DNA of 7,600 nt from Pseudomonadota bacterium. Its GTDB lineage: Bacteria > Pseudomonadota > Alphaproteobacteria > UBA2966 > CAIVPW01. Positions within the stretch are counted from its first letter, which is position 1, and each line of letters opens with the position of its first letter. The stretch is taken from positions 1 to 7,600 of the forward strand of contig JAQBXG010000080.1 of assembly GCA_027625125.1 (NCBI GenBank). Reading direction: 5' to 3'. Position numbers and translations under genes: made by a program. Below the pieces are notes generated by a model. The model worked only from the letters and a program-made list of their open reading frames with translations. It had not been told where the DNA came from and did not search any database. Shown here one piece after another: positions 1 through 6,569 of this stretch.

Positions 1-308
1 GGCAGCGTCGCATCGAGGATTTCAGCCGCCGCCGTCAGCGCCGCCAGCCGCAGCGGGTCCGGCAGCACCCGCGCCGCGCGCGGGCGGGCGAGTTCGAGCG
101 TGAAGGTGCCAAGGTTTTGCGGCAGTCTGGCGCGCCACGACGCCTGCACCTCGTTGCCGGTTTGCACGACGCTGGCCGCCCGGCGCCCGGCCCCGCCGCG
201 CACCAGCCCGGCGCAACGTCCGTGGGACCGGGTCAGCACATGGACAACCGCCGAAGTTTCCCCGTGGCGGCGGGCCGACAGCACGATGCCGGTGTCCACC
301 CAGTCCAC
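1..308 (-). CDS. recO: DNA repair protein RecO, N-terminal part (cut by window edge)
   Basis: RecO is a recombination mediator. With RecR (and RecF) it helps load RecA onto SSB-coated single-stranded DNA in gap repair. Only the first 102 or so residues are visible, covering the N-terminal OB-fold. The GTG start at 308-306 gives VDWVDTGIVLSARRHGETSA, followed by LTRSHGRCAGLVRGG and WRARLPQNLGTFTLE. This matches the usual alphaproteobacterial RecO opening (M-W-x-D-x-G-I-[IV]-L, then RRHGETSA). No in-frame ATG lies just upstream, and a second GTG at 299 would cut into the first strand. The start falls 4 nt after the era stop, so translation is probably coupled. The zinc-finger and helical C-terminal parts lie outside the window. 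Confidence 0.93.
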   Translation of the reverse strand, partial: MDWVDTGIVLSARRHGETSAVVHVLTRSHGRCAGLVRGGAGRRAASVVQTGNEVQASWRARLPQNLGTFTLELARPRAARVLPDPLRLAALTAAAEILDATL

Positions 309-312
309 GGCG

Positions 313-1233
313 TCAGCCCGCCGCGGGGAAGTCCAGCCCCATGTCGCGGTAAAGGCCGGGTTGTTCCGCCCAGTGCTCGCGCACTTTCACTTGCAGGAAC
401 AGGTGCACGCGACGGGACAACAGCTCCTGGAGCTCTTCGCGCGCCGCCACGCCGATATCGCGGATTCGGATGCCGCCACGGCCGACCACCATCGGTTTGT
501 GCGCTTCGCGGCCGACCAGCACATTCTGGTCGATGCGAACGCTGCCGTCGCCGCGGTCCTGCCACCGCACGTGCTCGACCGTCAGGCCATAGGGAAGTTC
601 GTCGTGGAGGGCGAGAAACAGCTTTTCGCGCGTCAACTCCGTGGCCAGAAACCACAGCGGCACGTCCGATAGCTGGTCTTCGGGGTACAGCCAGGGGCCG
701 GGCCGGGCCGCGGCGGCAAAGTGCGCCTTCAGATCGTCGACGCCGTCGCCATTCAGGGCCGAGATCATGAACACTTCGTCGAACGGGCTGCCGTCGCCGG
801 TCAGCGACGCGGTCACCGCCAGCAGGTCGCGGCGGCGGACCAGATCGATCTTGTTCAGCACCAGCACCGCCCGTCGCCCGCTTTCGCGCAGGCCGTCGAG
901 GATACGCGCCGTATCGTCGCCGATCGCCGCCGGGGCGCGCCGCGCGTCGATCAGCACCGCAAGGACATCGGCTTCGTGGGCGCCGGTCCACGCCGCCGAC
1001 ACCATCGCCCGCTCCAGGCGCCGCTTCGGCGCGAAAATCCCCGGCGTGTCCTGGAAGATCAACTGGGTGTCCCCGGCGATGGCGACTCCGGTAATGCGCG
1101 ACCGGGTCGTCTGGACCTTGGGGGTGACGATGGAAACCTTGGCGCCGACCAGAACGTTCAGCAACGTCGATTTTCCCGCATTCGGCGCGCCCAGCAGAGC
1201 GACCGTGCCGCAGCGTGCTCCGGCCCCGCTCAG
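313..1233 (-). CDS. era: GTPase Era (ribosome assembly, KH domain)
   Basis: Era is an essential GTPase that binds the 3' end of 16S rRNA and acts in 30S subunit maturation. From the proposed start the protein has 306 residues, normal for the family. The GTPase motifs are complete: P-loop GAPNAGKST at 15-23, switch I TTRSRI near 42-47, DTPG at 62-65, NKID at 127-130 and SAL at 158-160. The C-terminal KH domain has its GxxG loop as GRGG at 251-254, and the ending YRDMGLDF is typical. The start is unusual. The frame has no ATG, GTG or TTG between the family-conserved CGTVALLGAP and an ATG at 1422 deep inside rnc. A CTG at 1233-1231 overlaps the rnc stop as CTGA and yields [M]SGAGARCGTVALLG, the expected N-terminus. 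I therefore infer a CTG start coupled to rnc. A sequencing or assembly error at this base is the main alternative. Confidence 0.94.
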   Translation of the reverse strand: MSGAGARCGTVALLGAPNAGKSTLLNVLVGAKVSIVTPKVQTTRSRITGVAIAGDTQLIFQDTPGIFAPKRRLERAMVSAAWTGAHEADVLAVLIDARRAPAAIGDDTARILDGLRESGRRAVLVLNKIDLVRRRDLLAVTASLTGDGSPFDEVFMISALNGDGVDDLKAHFAAAARPGPWLYPEDQLSDVPLWFLATELTREKLFLALHDELPYGLTVEHVRWQDRGDGSVRIDQNVLVGREAHKPMVVGRGGIRIRDIGVAAREELQELLSRRVHLFLQVKVREHWAEQPGLYRDMGLDFPAAG

Positions 1234-1925
1234 AGTGCGCCCGCGTCTTTCAGCAGGGCTGCGGCCGCCTGCTGTTCCGCCTCGCGTTTCGTCGTGCCCC
1301 GGCCGAAGGCGGCGCCGCCGCCGGGAACCTCGACCGAGATCGTGAATACCGGCCGGTGCGGCGGCCCTTCGGTTGAGATAATTTGATAGAGCGGCGGCGG
1401 CAGCAACTTTTGATGGGTCCATTCCTGCAGCGAGGTTTTCGCGTCCTTTGCGGTCGATCCGGCATCGAGCAACAGGTTGTGCCAGTGGCGGCGAACAAAC
1501 GCGCCGGACGCCGCATTACCGCCGTCGAGATGCACGGCGGCAATCAGCGCCTCGCAGGCGTCAGCAAGAATCGCTGACTTGTCGCCGCCGCCTTCTGCCC
1601 GCTCGGCTGCCGCAAGGCGAATTTCCGGACCGATCTCCAGGTTGCGGGCGACAGCGGCGCATGCCTCGCGCCGCACCAGGGCGTTGAATTTGAGGGCCAG
1701 TTGCCCGGCATCGGCGGTGGGATGGCGGGCCAGCAGCTCTTCGCCGATCACAGCGCCGAGAACGCGATCACCGAGGAACTCAAGGCGGTTGAAGTCACCG
1801 TTGGTGGCGCCGGAGGCGCTCGGATGCGTCAGCGCCTCCTCCAGCAATTGCGGCTGCTGAAACTGATATCCCATGCGTGTCTGCAATGCCTCCAGCGACG
1901 GCAGCAGCACAATACCGCCGGGCAC
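1230..1925 (-). CDS. rnc: Ribonuclease III
   Basis: RNase III cuts double-stranded RNA, including the rRNA precursor and structured mRNAs. The 231-residue product has the nuclease signature RLEFLGDRVLG at 47-57, a second metal-binding stretch DACEALIAAVHLDGG at 122-136, then the linker AKTSLQEWTHQKL. A C-terminal dsRNA-binding domain follows at about 165-228, with TTKREAEQQAAAALL near its end. The catalytic acids corresponding to E. coli E41, D45, D114 and E117 are present as E49, D53, D122 and E125. The positions matching E. coli E38 and E65 are N46 and A73. I chose the GTG at 1925 because GGAAGG lies 4 nt upstream, it is 17 nt after the lepB stop, and an ATG at 1994 would run 50 nt into lepB. 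The 3' end overlaps the era start by 4 nt. Confidence 0.95.
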   Translation of the reverse strand: MPGGIVLLPSLEALQTRMGYQFQQPQLLEEALTHPSASGATNGDFNRLEFLGDRVLGAVIGEELLARHPTADAGQLALKFNALVRREACAAVARNLEIGPEIRLAAAERAEGGGDKSAILADACEALIAAVHLDGGNAASGAFVRRHWHNLLLDAGSTAKDAKTSLQEWTHQKLLPPPLYQIISTEGPPHRPVFTISVEVPGGGAAFGRGTTKREAEQQAAAALLKDAGAL

Positions 1926-1928
1926 GCG

Positions 1929-1935
1929 CCCTTCC
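1929..1935 (-). promoter_or_regulatory. Shine-Dalgarno site for rnc
   Basis: On the minus strand GGAAGGG lies in the 17-nt gap between the lepB stop and the GTG at 1925. It is followed by CGC and then GTG. It decides the GTG start of rnc over the in-frame ATG at 1994, which lies inside lepB, and over the GTG at 1910, which has no such site. Confidence 0.6.
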
Positions 1936-1942
1936 GCCGCGT

Positions 1943-2695
1943 CTACCAACGCAGGGAATCGAAGATGCGGCCGTAGCGAATGCCCCACGGCCATTTCCAG
2001 ACCTCGAACCAGCGGGCGTTGCCGTTGCCGGAAAAGAAAATGATCTCTGCCCGCCCCACCAGGTTTTGCGCCTGCACCTGGCCCACGTCCCGGACAAACC
2101 GGCTGTCGACCGAATTGTCGCGGTTGTCGCCCATCATGAAATAGTGGCCCGGCTCCACGACATGGACGTCGGTGTTGTCCTGAAACGTCGTACCCCGATC
2201 GAGGGTCAGATACGACGCGCCGCCCGGCATGGTCTCCCGGTACAGGATGCTTTCACCATGACGGTTGATGTACTCCTCGCTGGGCACCTGCTCCCGCGTC
2301 ACGGCCTGGTCATTGATATGGAGAATGCCGCCGACGACCTGGATGCGGTCCCCCGGCAGCCCGATCAGCCGCTTCACATAGTCGGTCTTGTTGTCGGTGG
2401 GAAGCTTGAACACCGCAATATCGCCGCGCTGCGGCGTCCGTTCGAGAATTCGACCGGAAAACAGCGGTATTCCGAACGGCAGGGAATACCGCGAATACCC
2501 ATAGCTGTATTTCGATACAAAGAAATAGTCGCCGACCTCCAGTGTCGGCAGCATTGATTCCGTCGGCACGCTGAACGGCTCGTAGGCGACGGTGCGAATG
2601 GCGAGCGCGATCAGCAGCGCGTACACCATCGTCCGCACCAGTTCCGCGGTCCCGCCCGCCGCCGCCGCCCGTGTCTGTTTGCCGTTCGTTACCAT
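1943..2695 (-). CDS. lepB: Signal peptidase I
   Basis: Signal peptidase I removes signal peptides from exported proteins at the outer face of the cytoplasmic membrane. The 250-residue protein has one N-terminal membrane segment at about 20-38 (LVRTMVYALLIALAIRTVAY). The catalytic serine is S47 in PTESMLPTL, and the box C region GDYFFVSKYSYGYSRYSLPF follows. The general-base lysine is K108 in DYVKRLIGLPGD. The conserved GDNRDNSVDSR is further on. The ATG at 2695 is preferred: it is 4 nt after the acpS stop and puts the membrane helix at the usual distance. An ATG at 2722 would overlap acpS by 23 nt and add nine polar residues. The substrate-binding loop reads P-T-E-S rather than the common P-S-G-S, which is unlikely to affect catalysis. 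Confidence 0.96.
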   Translation of the reverse strand: MVTNGKQTRAAAAGGTAELVRTMVYALLIALAIRTVAYEPFSVPTESMLPTLEVGDYFFVSKYSYGYSRYSLPFGIPLFSGRILERTPQRGDIAVFKLPTDNKTDYVKRLIGLPGDRIQVVGGILHINDQAVTREQVPSEEYINRHGESILYRETMPGGASYLTLDRGTTFQDNTDVHVVEPGHYFMMGDNRDNSVDSRFVRDVGQVQAQNLVGRAEIIFFSGNGNARWFEVWKWPWGIRYGRIFDSLRW

Positions 2696-2699
2696 CTGC

Positions 2700-3125
2700 T
2701 CATGCCGATGCGTCGGGCGCATCCTGCGGTTCCGACGTAATCAGAACCATCGCGTGGGCCATCGGCGGCTCGTCGGTCAGCGTCACGTCGATCCGCGCCC
2801 GCATGCCGTCGGGCACAAGTTCCGACAGCCGCGCCAGCGCGCCGCCGGACAATTGCATCGTCGGTCGGCCGCTCCGGAGATTGACCACCCCCATATCGCG
2901 CCAGAACACGCCGCGCCGCAGGCCGGTGCCGAGCGCCTTGGCGCATGCCTCCTTGGCCGCGAACCGCTTTGCATACGACGCGGCGCGGTCGAGCCGGCGT
3001 TCCGATCGCGCCTGTTCCAAATCCGTGAAAATGCGCCCGACGAATCGCCCGCCAAACCGGGCCAAAGTGCGCTCGATGCGGCGAATGTCAATCAGGTCGC
3101 TGCCCATGCCGAGAATCATGGTCAT
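2700..3125 (-). CDS. acpS: Holo-[acyl-carrier-protein] synthase AcpS
   Basis: AcpS transfers the 4'-phosphopantetheine group from CoA to apo-acyl carrier protein, activating it for fatty acid synthesis in the cytoplasm. The product is 139 or 141 residues. It shows the two family motifs: ILGMGSDLIDIRRIE, with the metal-binding D10, and KRFAAKEACAKALGTG, with E59 (numbering from the ATG at 3125). A short acidic and alanine-rich tail (SEPQDAPDASA) extends past the usual end. The ATG at 3125 directly follows the pdxJ TAG stop. The ATG at 3119 would give the more family-like MILGMGSD start. Neither has a strong ribosome binding site, so reinitiation after pdxJ is likely and the start is uncertain by two codons. 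Confidence 0.94.
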   Translation of the reverse strand: MTMILGMGSDLIDIRRIERTLARFGGRFVGRIFTDLEQARSERRLDRAASYAKRFAAKEACAKALGTGLRRGVFWRDMGVVNLRSGRPTMQLSGGALARLSELVPDGMRARIDVTLTDEPPMAHAMVLITSEPQDAPDASA

Positions 3126-3866
3126 CTATGCCACCGTTCCCCGTGCCCGGTCCATCGCCATTCGCATTGCCCGGATCGCGGCGGCCAGGCCGTCGAAAAC
3201 CGCCTCGGCGACCAGGGCGTGGCCGATATTCAGTTCGACGACCTGGGGGATGCGGGCCACCGGACCGACGTTGTCGAGCGTCAGACCGTGGCCGGCGTGG
3301 CATTCCAGACCCAGTTCGGCGGCCAGTCTGGCCGCCCGCTCCAGCCGCGCAAGCTCCGCCCCGGCGGCGGCGCCCGTCGCGTTGCAGTATTCGCCGGTGT
3401 GCAGCTCGATGGCGCCGGCGCCGATGCGCCGGGCCGCCTCGACCTGCGCCGCGTCCGGGTCCAGAAACAACGCCACCTGGATGCCCGCATCCGCAAGCCG
3501 CGCCACCCGCGGCGCCAGGTCCGCCTCGCCGCCGACGGCATCGAGGCCGCCCTCGGTCGTCAGTTCCTCCCGCCGTTCGGGAACGATGCAGACGTGGGCC
3601 GGGCGGGTGCGGACGGCGATTTCGACCATTTCATCGGTCGCGGCCATTTCCAGGTTCAGCGGCAGACCGCCGGACGCCCGGATGCGGCGGATGTCTTCGT
3701 CGGAGATATGGCGGCGGTCTTCGCGCAGGTGGGCGGTGACGCTGTCGGCCCCCGCCGCCGACACCACCGCCGCCGCGCGCACCGGGTCGGGCATCGCGCC
3801 GCCGCGGGCGTTCCGGAGCGTCGCAACGTGGTCGATATTGACGCCGAGGCGCAGCCGCTCCGCCAT
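3126..3866 (-). CDS. pdxJ: Pyridoxine 5'-phosphate synthase PdxJ
   Basis: PdxJ condenses 1-deoxyxylulose 5-phosphate with 3-amino-2-oxopropyl phosphate to pyridoxine 5'-phosphate, the ring-closing step of DXP-dependent vitamin B6 synthesis. At 246 residues it is close to E. coli PdxJ. It is a TIM barrel with all expected motifs in order: NIDHVATLRNARG at 10-22, AHLREDRRHI at 45-54 (H46, R48, H53), LNLEMA at 70-75 with E73, CIVPERREELTTEGGLD, ELHTGEYC, HAGHGL and ELNIGHAL. The ATG at 3866 is preceded by GGGGCGGGG filling the 9 nt after the rsh stop, a plausible ribosome binding site. It abuts acpS with no gap, as pdxJ does in many proteobacteria. Confidence 0.97.
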   Translation of the reverse strand: MAERLRLGVNIDHVATLRNARGGAMPDPVRAAAVVSAAGADSVTAHLREDRRHISDEDIRRIRASGGLPLNLEMAATDEMVEIAVRTRPAHVCIVPERREELTTEGGLDAVGGEADLAPRVARLADAGIQVALFLDPDAAQVEAARRIGAGAIELHTGEYCNATGAAAGAELARLERAARLAAELGLECHAGHGLTLDNVGPVARIPQVVELNIGHALVAEAVFDGLAAAIRAMRMAMDRARGTVA

Positions 3867-3875
3867 CCCCGCCCC

Positions 3876-6020
3876 TCAGCCCCGCGCCCGCTCGACCGAC
3901 ACAATGGCGGGGTCGAGCCGCAGGGCCGCAACGATGTCGGTCAGGTGTCTGGTGTCGCGCACCTCGATATCGACCTGCATGTCGAAGAATTCCGGGTTGC
4001 GGTCGGTGATCTTCAGATTGGAAATGTTGCCGTGGTTGCGGGCGATGACCGAGGCCAGCGCCGACAGGCTGCCCGGCGTGTTGGACAACGCGGTGACGAT
4101 GCGGGCGACGTGAAACTCCGGCGACACCGCGTCGGCGTCCCAGGCCACGTCGAGCCAACGTTCGGGGCTTTCGGCGAATGCCTGCAGCGTGTCGCAATCG
4201 ATCGTGTGCACGGTAACGCCCTTGCCCTCGGATACGATGCCGACGATGCGGTCGCCGGGCAGCGGGTGACAACACGAAGCGAGGTGGACCGCGACCCCCG
4301 GGATCAGGCCGCGAACGGGAATGGCATGATCGCCACCCTTGGCGCCGGGCTTGCGCCGCACCGGGCGCGCGCCACCGCGGCCTTTCTTGCGCTCGCCGGG
4401 CAGCAACGCCTCGACCACCGCACGGGCGGCGACGTGACCGCCGCCCACCGCCGCATACAGGTCCTCGACCGTCTTTTGATTCAGCGCCCCGAGGGCCGGA
4501 TTGAGATCGCGATCGCGAATCTCGTGGCCGACCTCGCGGAAGGCGTTCTCCACCATCAACTGCCCGAGCTGTGAATACTCGGACCGTTCCTCGAGGGCGC
4601 GATAGCGGCGGATCGCCGACCGCGCCTTGCCGGTGACGACGAAGCTCTCCCAGCTCGGCGACGGCGTTTGCCCTTCGGAGCGCATGATCTCGACCTGGTC
4701 GCCGTTCCGCAGTCGGGTCCGGAGCGGCACGATGCGCCCGTTGATCTTTGCCCCGACGCAGGTGTCGCCGACATCGGTATGTACCGCGTAGGCGAAGTCC
4801 ACCGGGCTGGCGCCGCGCGGCAGCGTGATCACCTCGCCGGCCGGAGAAAAACAAAACACCTGGTCCTGGAACATTTCCAGCTTGGTGTTCTCCAGAAACT
4901 CCTCGGGACTGCCGGAAGCGTCCAGGTCCTCCAACAACTCCCGCACCCAGCGATAGCGGTCTCGGTCGACGCCGTCCGCCTGCTGCTTGTACTGCCAGTG
5001 GGCGGCGACGCCGAGTTCCGCCTCGCGGTGCATATCGGCGGTGCGGATCTGCACTTCGATGCGGTTCTGCTCCGGTCCGATGACGGTGGTGTGAATCGAA
5101 CGGTAGCCGTTCCGTTTGGGCATCGAGATGTAGTCTTTGAACTGACGCGGCACCATCTGGAATTTTTCGTGGACGACGCCCAGCGCCGCGTAGCACTGGG
5201 CGCGCGTGCCGACGATGATGCGGAACGCGACGATGTCGGACAACTGTTCAAACGAAACGCTGTCGCGTTCCATCTTTTTCCAGATCGACCACGGACGTTT
5301 CTCGCGCCCCAGCACCGTCGCCTCGATTCCGGCTGCGGCGAGGGTCGATTTGATTTCGGTGGAGATGCGGCCGACCAGATCGCCGGAGTTCGCCCGCAGG
5401 TATTCGAGCCGTGTCAGTAGTCCGTCGCGGGCGTCGCGATTGAGCTCCGCGAACGCCAGATCCTCCAGCGCCTCTTTCATGTCCTGCATGCCGATACGCT
5501 CGGCGAGCGGTGCGAAGATGTCGCGGGTCTCCTGGGAGATGCGCCGGCGCTTTTCGGCATCGTCGAAGTGCCGCAGGGTCTGCATGTTGTGCAGGCGGTC
5601 GGCGAGCTTCACCAGCAGCACGCGGATGTCGTCGGACATCGCCAGGAACATCTTGCGGAAATTTTCCGCCTGGCGGCTGCGGTCGGTGGTCGTCGGCAGC
5701 TCCAGCAGCGACAGCTTGGTGACGCCGTCCACCAGGCGGGCGATCTCGGGGCCGAAATTCCGTTCAATCTCTTCCAGGGTGGCGAGGGTATCCTCGACCG
5801 TGTCGTGCAGCAGCGCCGTGGCGATGGTCGCCGCGTCCAGCTTCATGTCGGCGAGGATGCCGGCGACTTCGACCGGATGGGCGAAGTACGGGTCGCCCGA
5901 CCGCCGCAGTTGCGAGCCGTGTGCTTTCATCGAAAATGCGTAGGCGCGCTTCAGCATCGCTTCGTCCGCGGACGGATCGTAGGCGCGCACCCGCTCGATC
6001 AGTTCGGTCTGGCCCCTCAT
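3876..6020 (-). CDS. rsh: Bifunctional (p)ppGpp synthetase/hydrolase (RelA/SpoT homologue, Rsh)
   Basis: Rsh makes and degrades the alarmone (p)ppGpp and so sets the stringent response. The 714 residues show the full long-RSH layout. The HD hydrolase domain lies at about 25-170, with H48, HDTVED at 72-77 and KLADRLHNM at 138-146. Because the HD motif is intact, hydrolysis is expected. The synthetase domain is at about 235-345, with GREKRPWSIWKKM, GYRSIH at 305-310 and EVQIRT at 322-327. Next come a TGS domain at about 387-446, a basic linker at 545-563, a conserved CC motif at 583-584 and a C-terminal ACT domain at 636-712. The basic synthetase motif, normally RXKD in bifunctional enzymes, reads QFKD at 293-296, but the lysine that separates it from acidic EXDD RelA forms is kept. 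The ATG at 6020 has no clear ribosome binding site. The stop is 9 nt before pdxJ. Databases may also call it relA or spoT. Confidence 0.97.
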   Translation of the reverse strand: MRGQTELIERVRAYDPSADEAMLKRAYAFSMKAHGSQLRRSGDPYFAHPVEVAGILADMKLDAATIATALLHDTVEDTLATLEEIERNFGPEIARLVDGVTKLSLLELPTTTDRSRQAENFRKMFLAMSDDIRVLLVKLADRLHNMQTLRHFDDAEKRRRISQETRDIFAPLAERIGMQDMKEALEDLAFAELNRDARDGLLTRLEYLRANSGDLVGRISTEIKSTLAAAGIEATVLGREKRPWSIWKKMERDSVSFEQLSDIVAFRIIVGTRAQCYAALGVVHEKFQMVPRQFKDYISMPKRNGYRSIHTTVIGPEQNRIEVQIRTADMHREAELGVAAHWQYKQQADGVDRDRYRWVRELLEDLDASGSPEEFLENTKLEMFQDQVFCFSPAGEVITLPRGASPVDFAYAVHTDVGDTCVGAKINGRIVPLRTRLRNGDQVEIMRSEGQTPSPSWESFVVTGKARSAIRRYRALEERSEYSQLGQLMVENAFREVGHEIRDRDLNPALGALNQKTVEDLYAAVGGGHVAARAVVEALLPGERKKGRGGARPVRRKPGAKGGDHAIPVRGLIPGVAVHLASCCHPLPGDRIVGIVSEGKGVTVHTIDCDTLQAFAESPERWLDVAWDADAVSPEFHVARIVTALSNTPGSLSALASVIARNHGNISNLKITDRNPEFFDMQVDIEVRDTRHLTDIVAALRLDPAIVSVERARG

Positions 6021-6062
6021 GGCGCGCGGCAGCCCGCCCGGGGCGCGCCCGTGGCGCTGCCG
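6021..6062 (-). promoter_or_regulatory. GC hairpins in the rpoZ-rsh gap, abutting the rsh start codon
   Basis: The 54-nt gap holds two possible 7-bp all-GC stems. One pairs 6043-6049 with 6021-6027 across a 15-nt loop, so its base touches the rsh ATG. The other pairs 6056-6062 with 6027-6033. They share base 6027 and cross each other, so they would be alternatives. No purine-rich ribosome binding site is seen before the ATG, and no T-run marks a terminator. A role in limiting rsh translation is inference; GC-rich DNA forms such stems by chance. Confidence 0.3.
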
Positions 6063-6074
6063 GCTTCGGGCTGG

Positions 6075-6485
6075 CTATTGGCCGCCGGGGGCGCTCCCGC
6101 CATCGGCGGCGGTTTCGTCATCGACGGCGCCTGGCTCGTCGGCGGCAGACCCGTAGACTTCCATGCCGTCGGATTCCTCCACTTCGGCAACCACGACTTC
6201 GCTCCATTCCTTGCCGGCCATGAGCGCCGCCATGTTGTCTTCTTCGGGTTCGTCCAGTTCCACATGCTTCTGCAACGCGCGCACCACCGTCTGGCGCAGA
6301 TCCTCGAGGTCCACCGTGCCGTCGGCGATCTCGCGCAGGGCGACGACCGGGTTCTTGTCGTTGTCACGGTCCACCGTCAGCGACTCGCCGGCCGAAATGG
6401 CGCGGGCGCGCCGGACGGAAAGCATAACAAGTTCAAAGCGGTTGGGTACCATGAGGACGCAATCCTCGACGGTCACGCGGGCCAT
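6075..6485 (-). CDS. rpoZ: DNA-directed RNA polymerase omega subunit
   Basis: Omega helps fold and hold the beta' subunit in RNA polymerase and, in some bacteria, contributes to the ppGpp-binding site. The N-terminal 60 residues are strongly conserved: MARVTVEDC, VPNRFELVMLSVRRARAIS, LTVDRDNDKNPVVALREIA. At 136 residues it is longer than the roughly 90-residue E. coli subunit. The extra C-terminal half is acidic and alanine/glycine-rich (for example VELDEPEED, and DEPGAVDDETAADGG near the end), as in many alphaproteobacterial omegas, and looks disordered. The ATG at 6485 is secured by AGGAG 5 nt upstream, at 6491-6495. Its place just before rsh puts a subunit linked to ppGpp sensing next to the enzyme that makes ppGpp. 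Confidence 0.96.
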   Translation of the reverse strand: MARVTVEDCVLMVPNRFELVMLSVRRARAISAGESLTVDRDNDKNPVVALREIADGTVDLEDLRQTVVRALQKHVELDEPEEDNMAALMAGKEWSEVVVAEVEESDGMEVYGSAADEPGAVDDETAADGGSAPGGQ

Positions 6486-6522
6486 GGCGGCTCCTGGAGT
6501 TCGCTGGCGATGGGATGGCGGT

Positions 6523-6551
6523 TACATATTCACTTCCGGCCCCGGAAGCAA
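6523..6551 (-). promoter_or_regulatory. Candidate sigma-70-type promoter for rpoZ-rsh operon
   Basis: In the 84-nt folK-rpoZ gap the minus strand reads TTGCTT (6551-6546), a 17-nt spacer, then TATGTA (6528-6523), about 37 nt before the rpoZ start codon. Spacing is ideal, but each hexamer matches consensus at only three positions. This is the most AT-rich short stretch of the gap, and its position suits transcription of rpoZ onward. Confidence 0.3.
6533..6548. repeat. Perfect 16-bp palindrome upstream of rpoZ
   Basis: CTTCCGG, two bases, CCGGAAG: two perfect 7-bp arms (6533-6539 and 6542-6548) with a CC spacer. The 2-nt spacer suits a dimeric protein-binding site better than an RNA hairpin, and no T-run follows on either strand, so an intrinsic terminator for folK is unlikely. 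It lies between the candidate -35 and -10 boxes and overlaps the -35, where a repressor would act. No known operator was recognised. Confidence 0.4.
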
Positions 6552-6569
6552 GGCCGGCCCGGCGAAGCC

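Noticed and set aside
1234..1422. N-terminal extension of era from the ATG at 1422
   Set aside because: It adds 63 residues (RRRRR tracts, no hydrophobic pattern) that are simply rnc read out of frame. Era proteins start a few residues before the P-loop strand.
2592..4574. 660-codon open frame on the plus strand, antisense to lepB, acpS, pdxJ and part of rsh
   Set aside because: It is arginine-, alanine- and histidine-rich with no recognisable domain, and runs opposite four genes with complete family motifs. Long antisense frames are expected in GC-rich DNA where stop codons are rare.
3631..5196. 521-codon minus-strand open frame within rsh and pdxJ in another phase
   Set aside because: It is an out-of-frame reading of rsh dominated by R, G, A and P; the rsh frame holds all catalytic motifs.
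6552..6559. GGCCGGCC palindrome downstream of folK, considered as part of a terminator
   Set aside because: An 8-bp self-complementary site with no loop and no following T-run. It is common by chance at this GC content.
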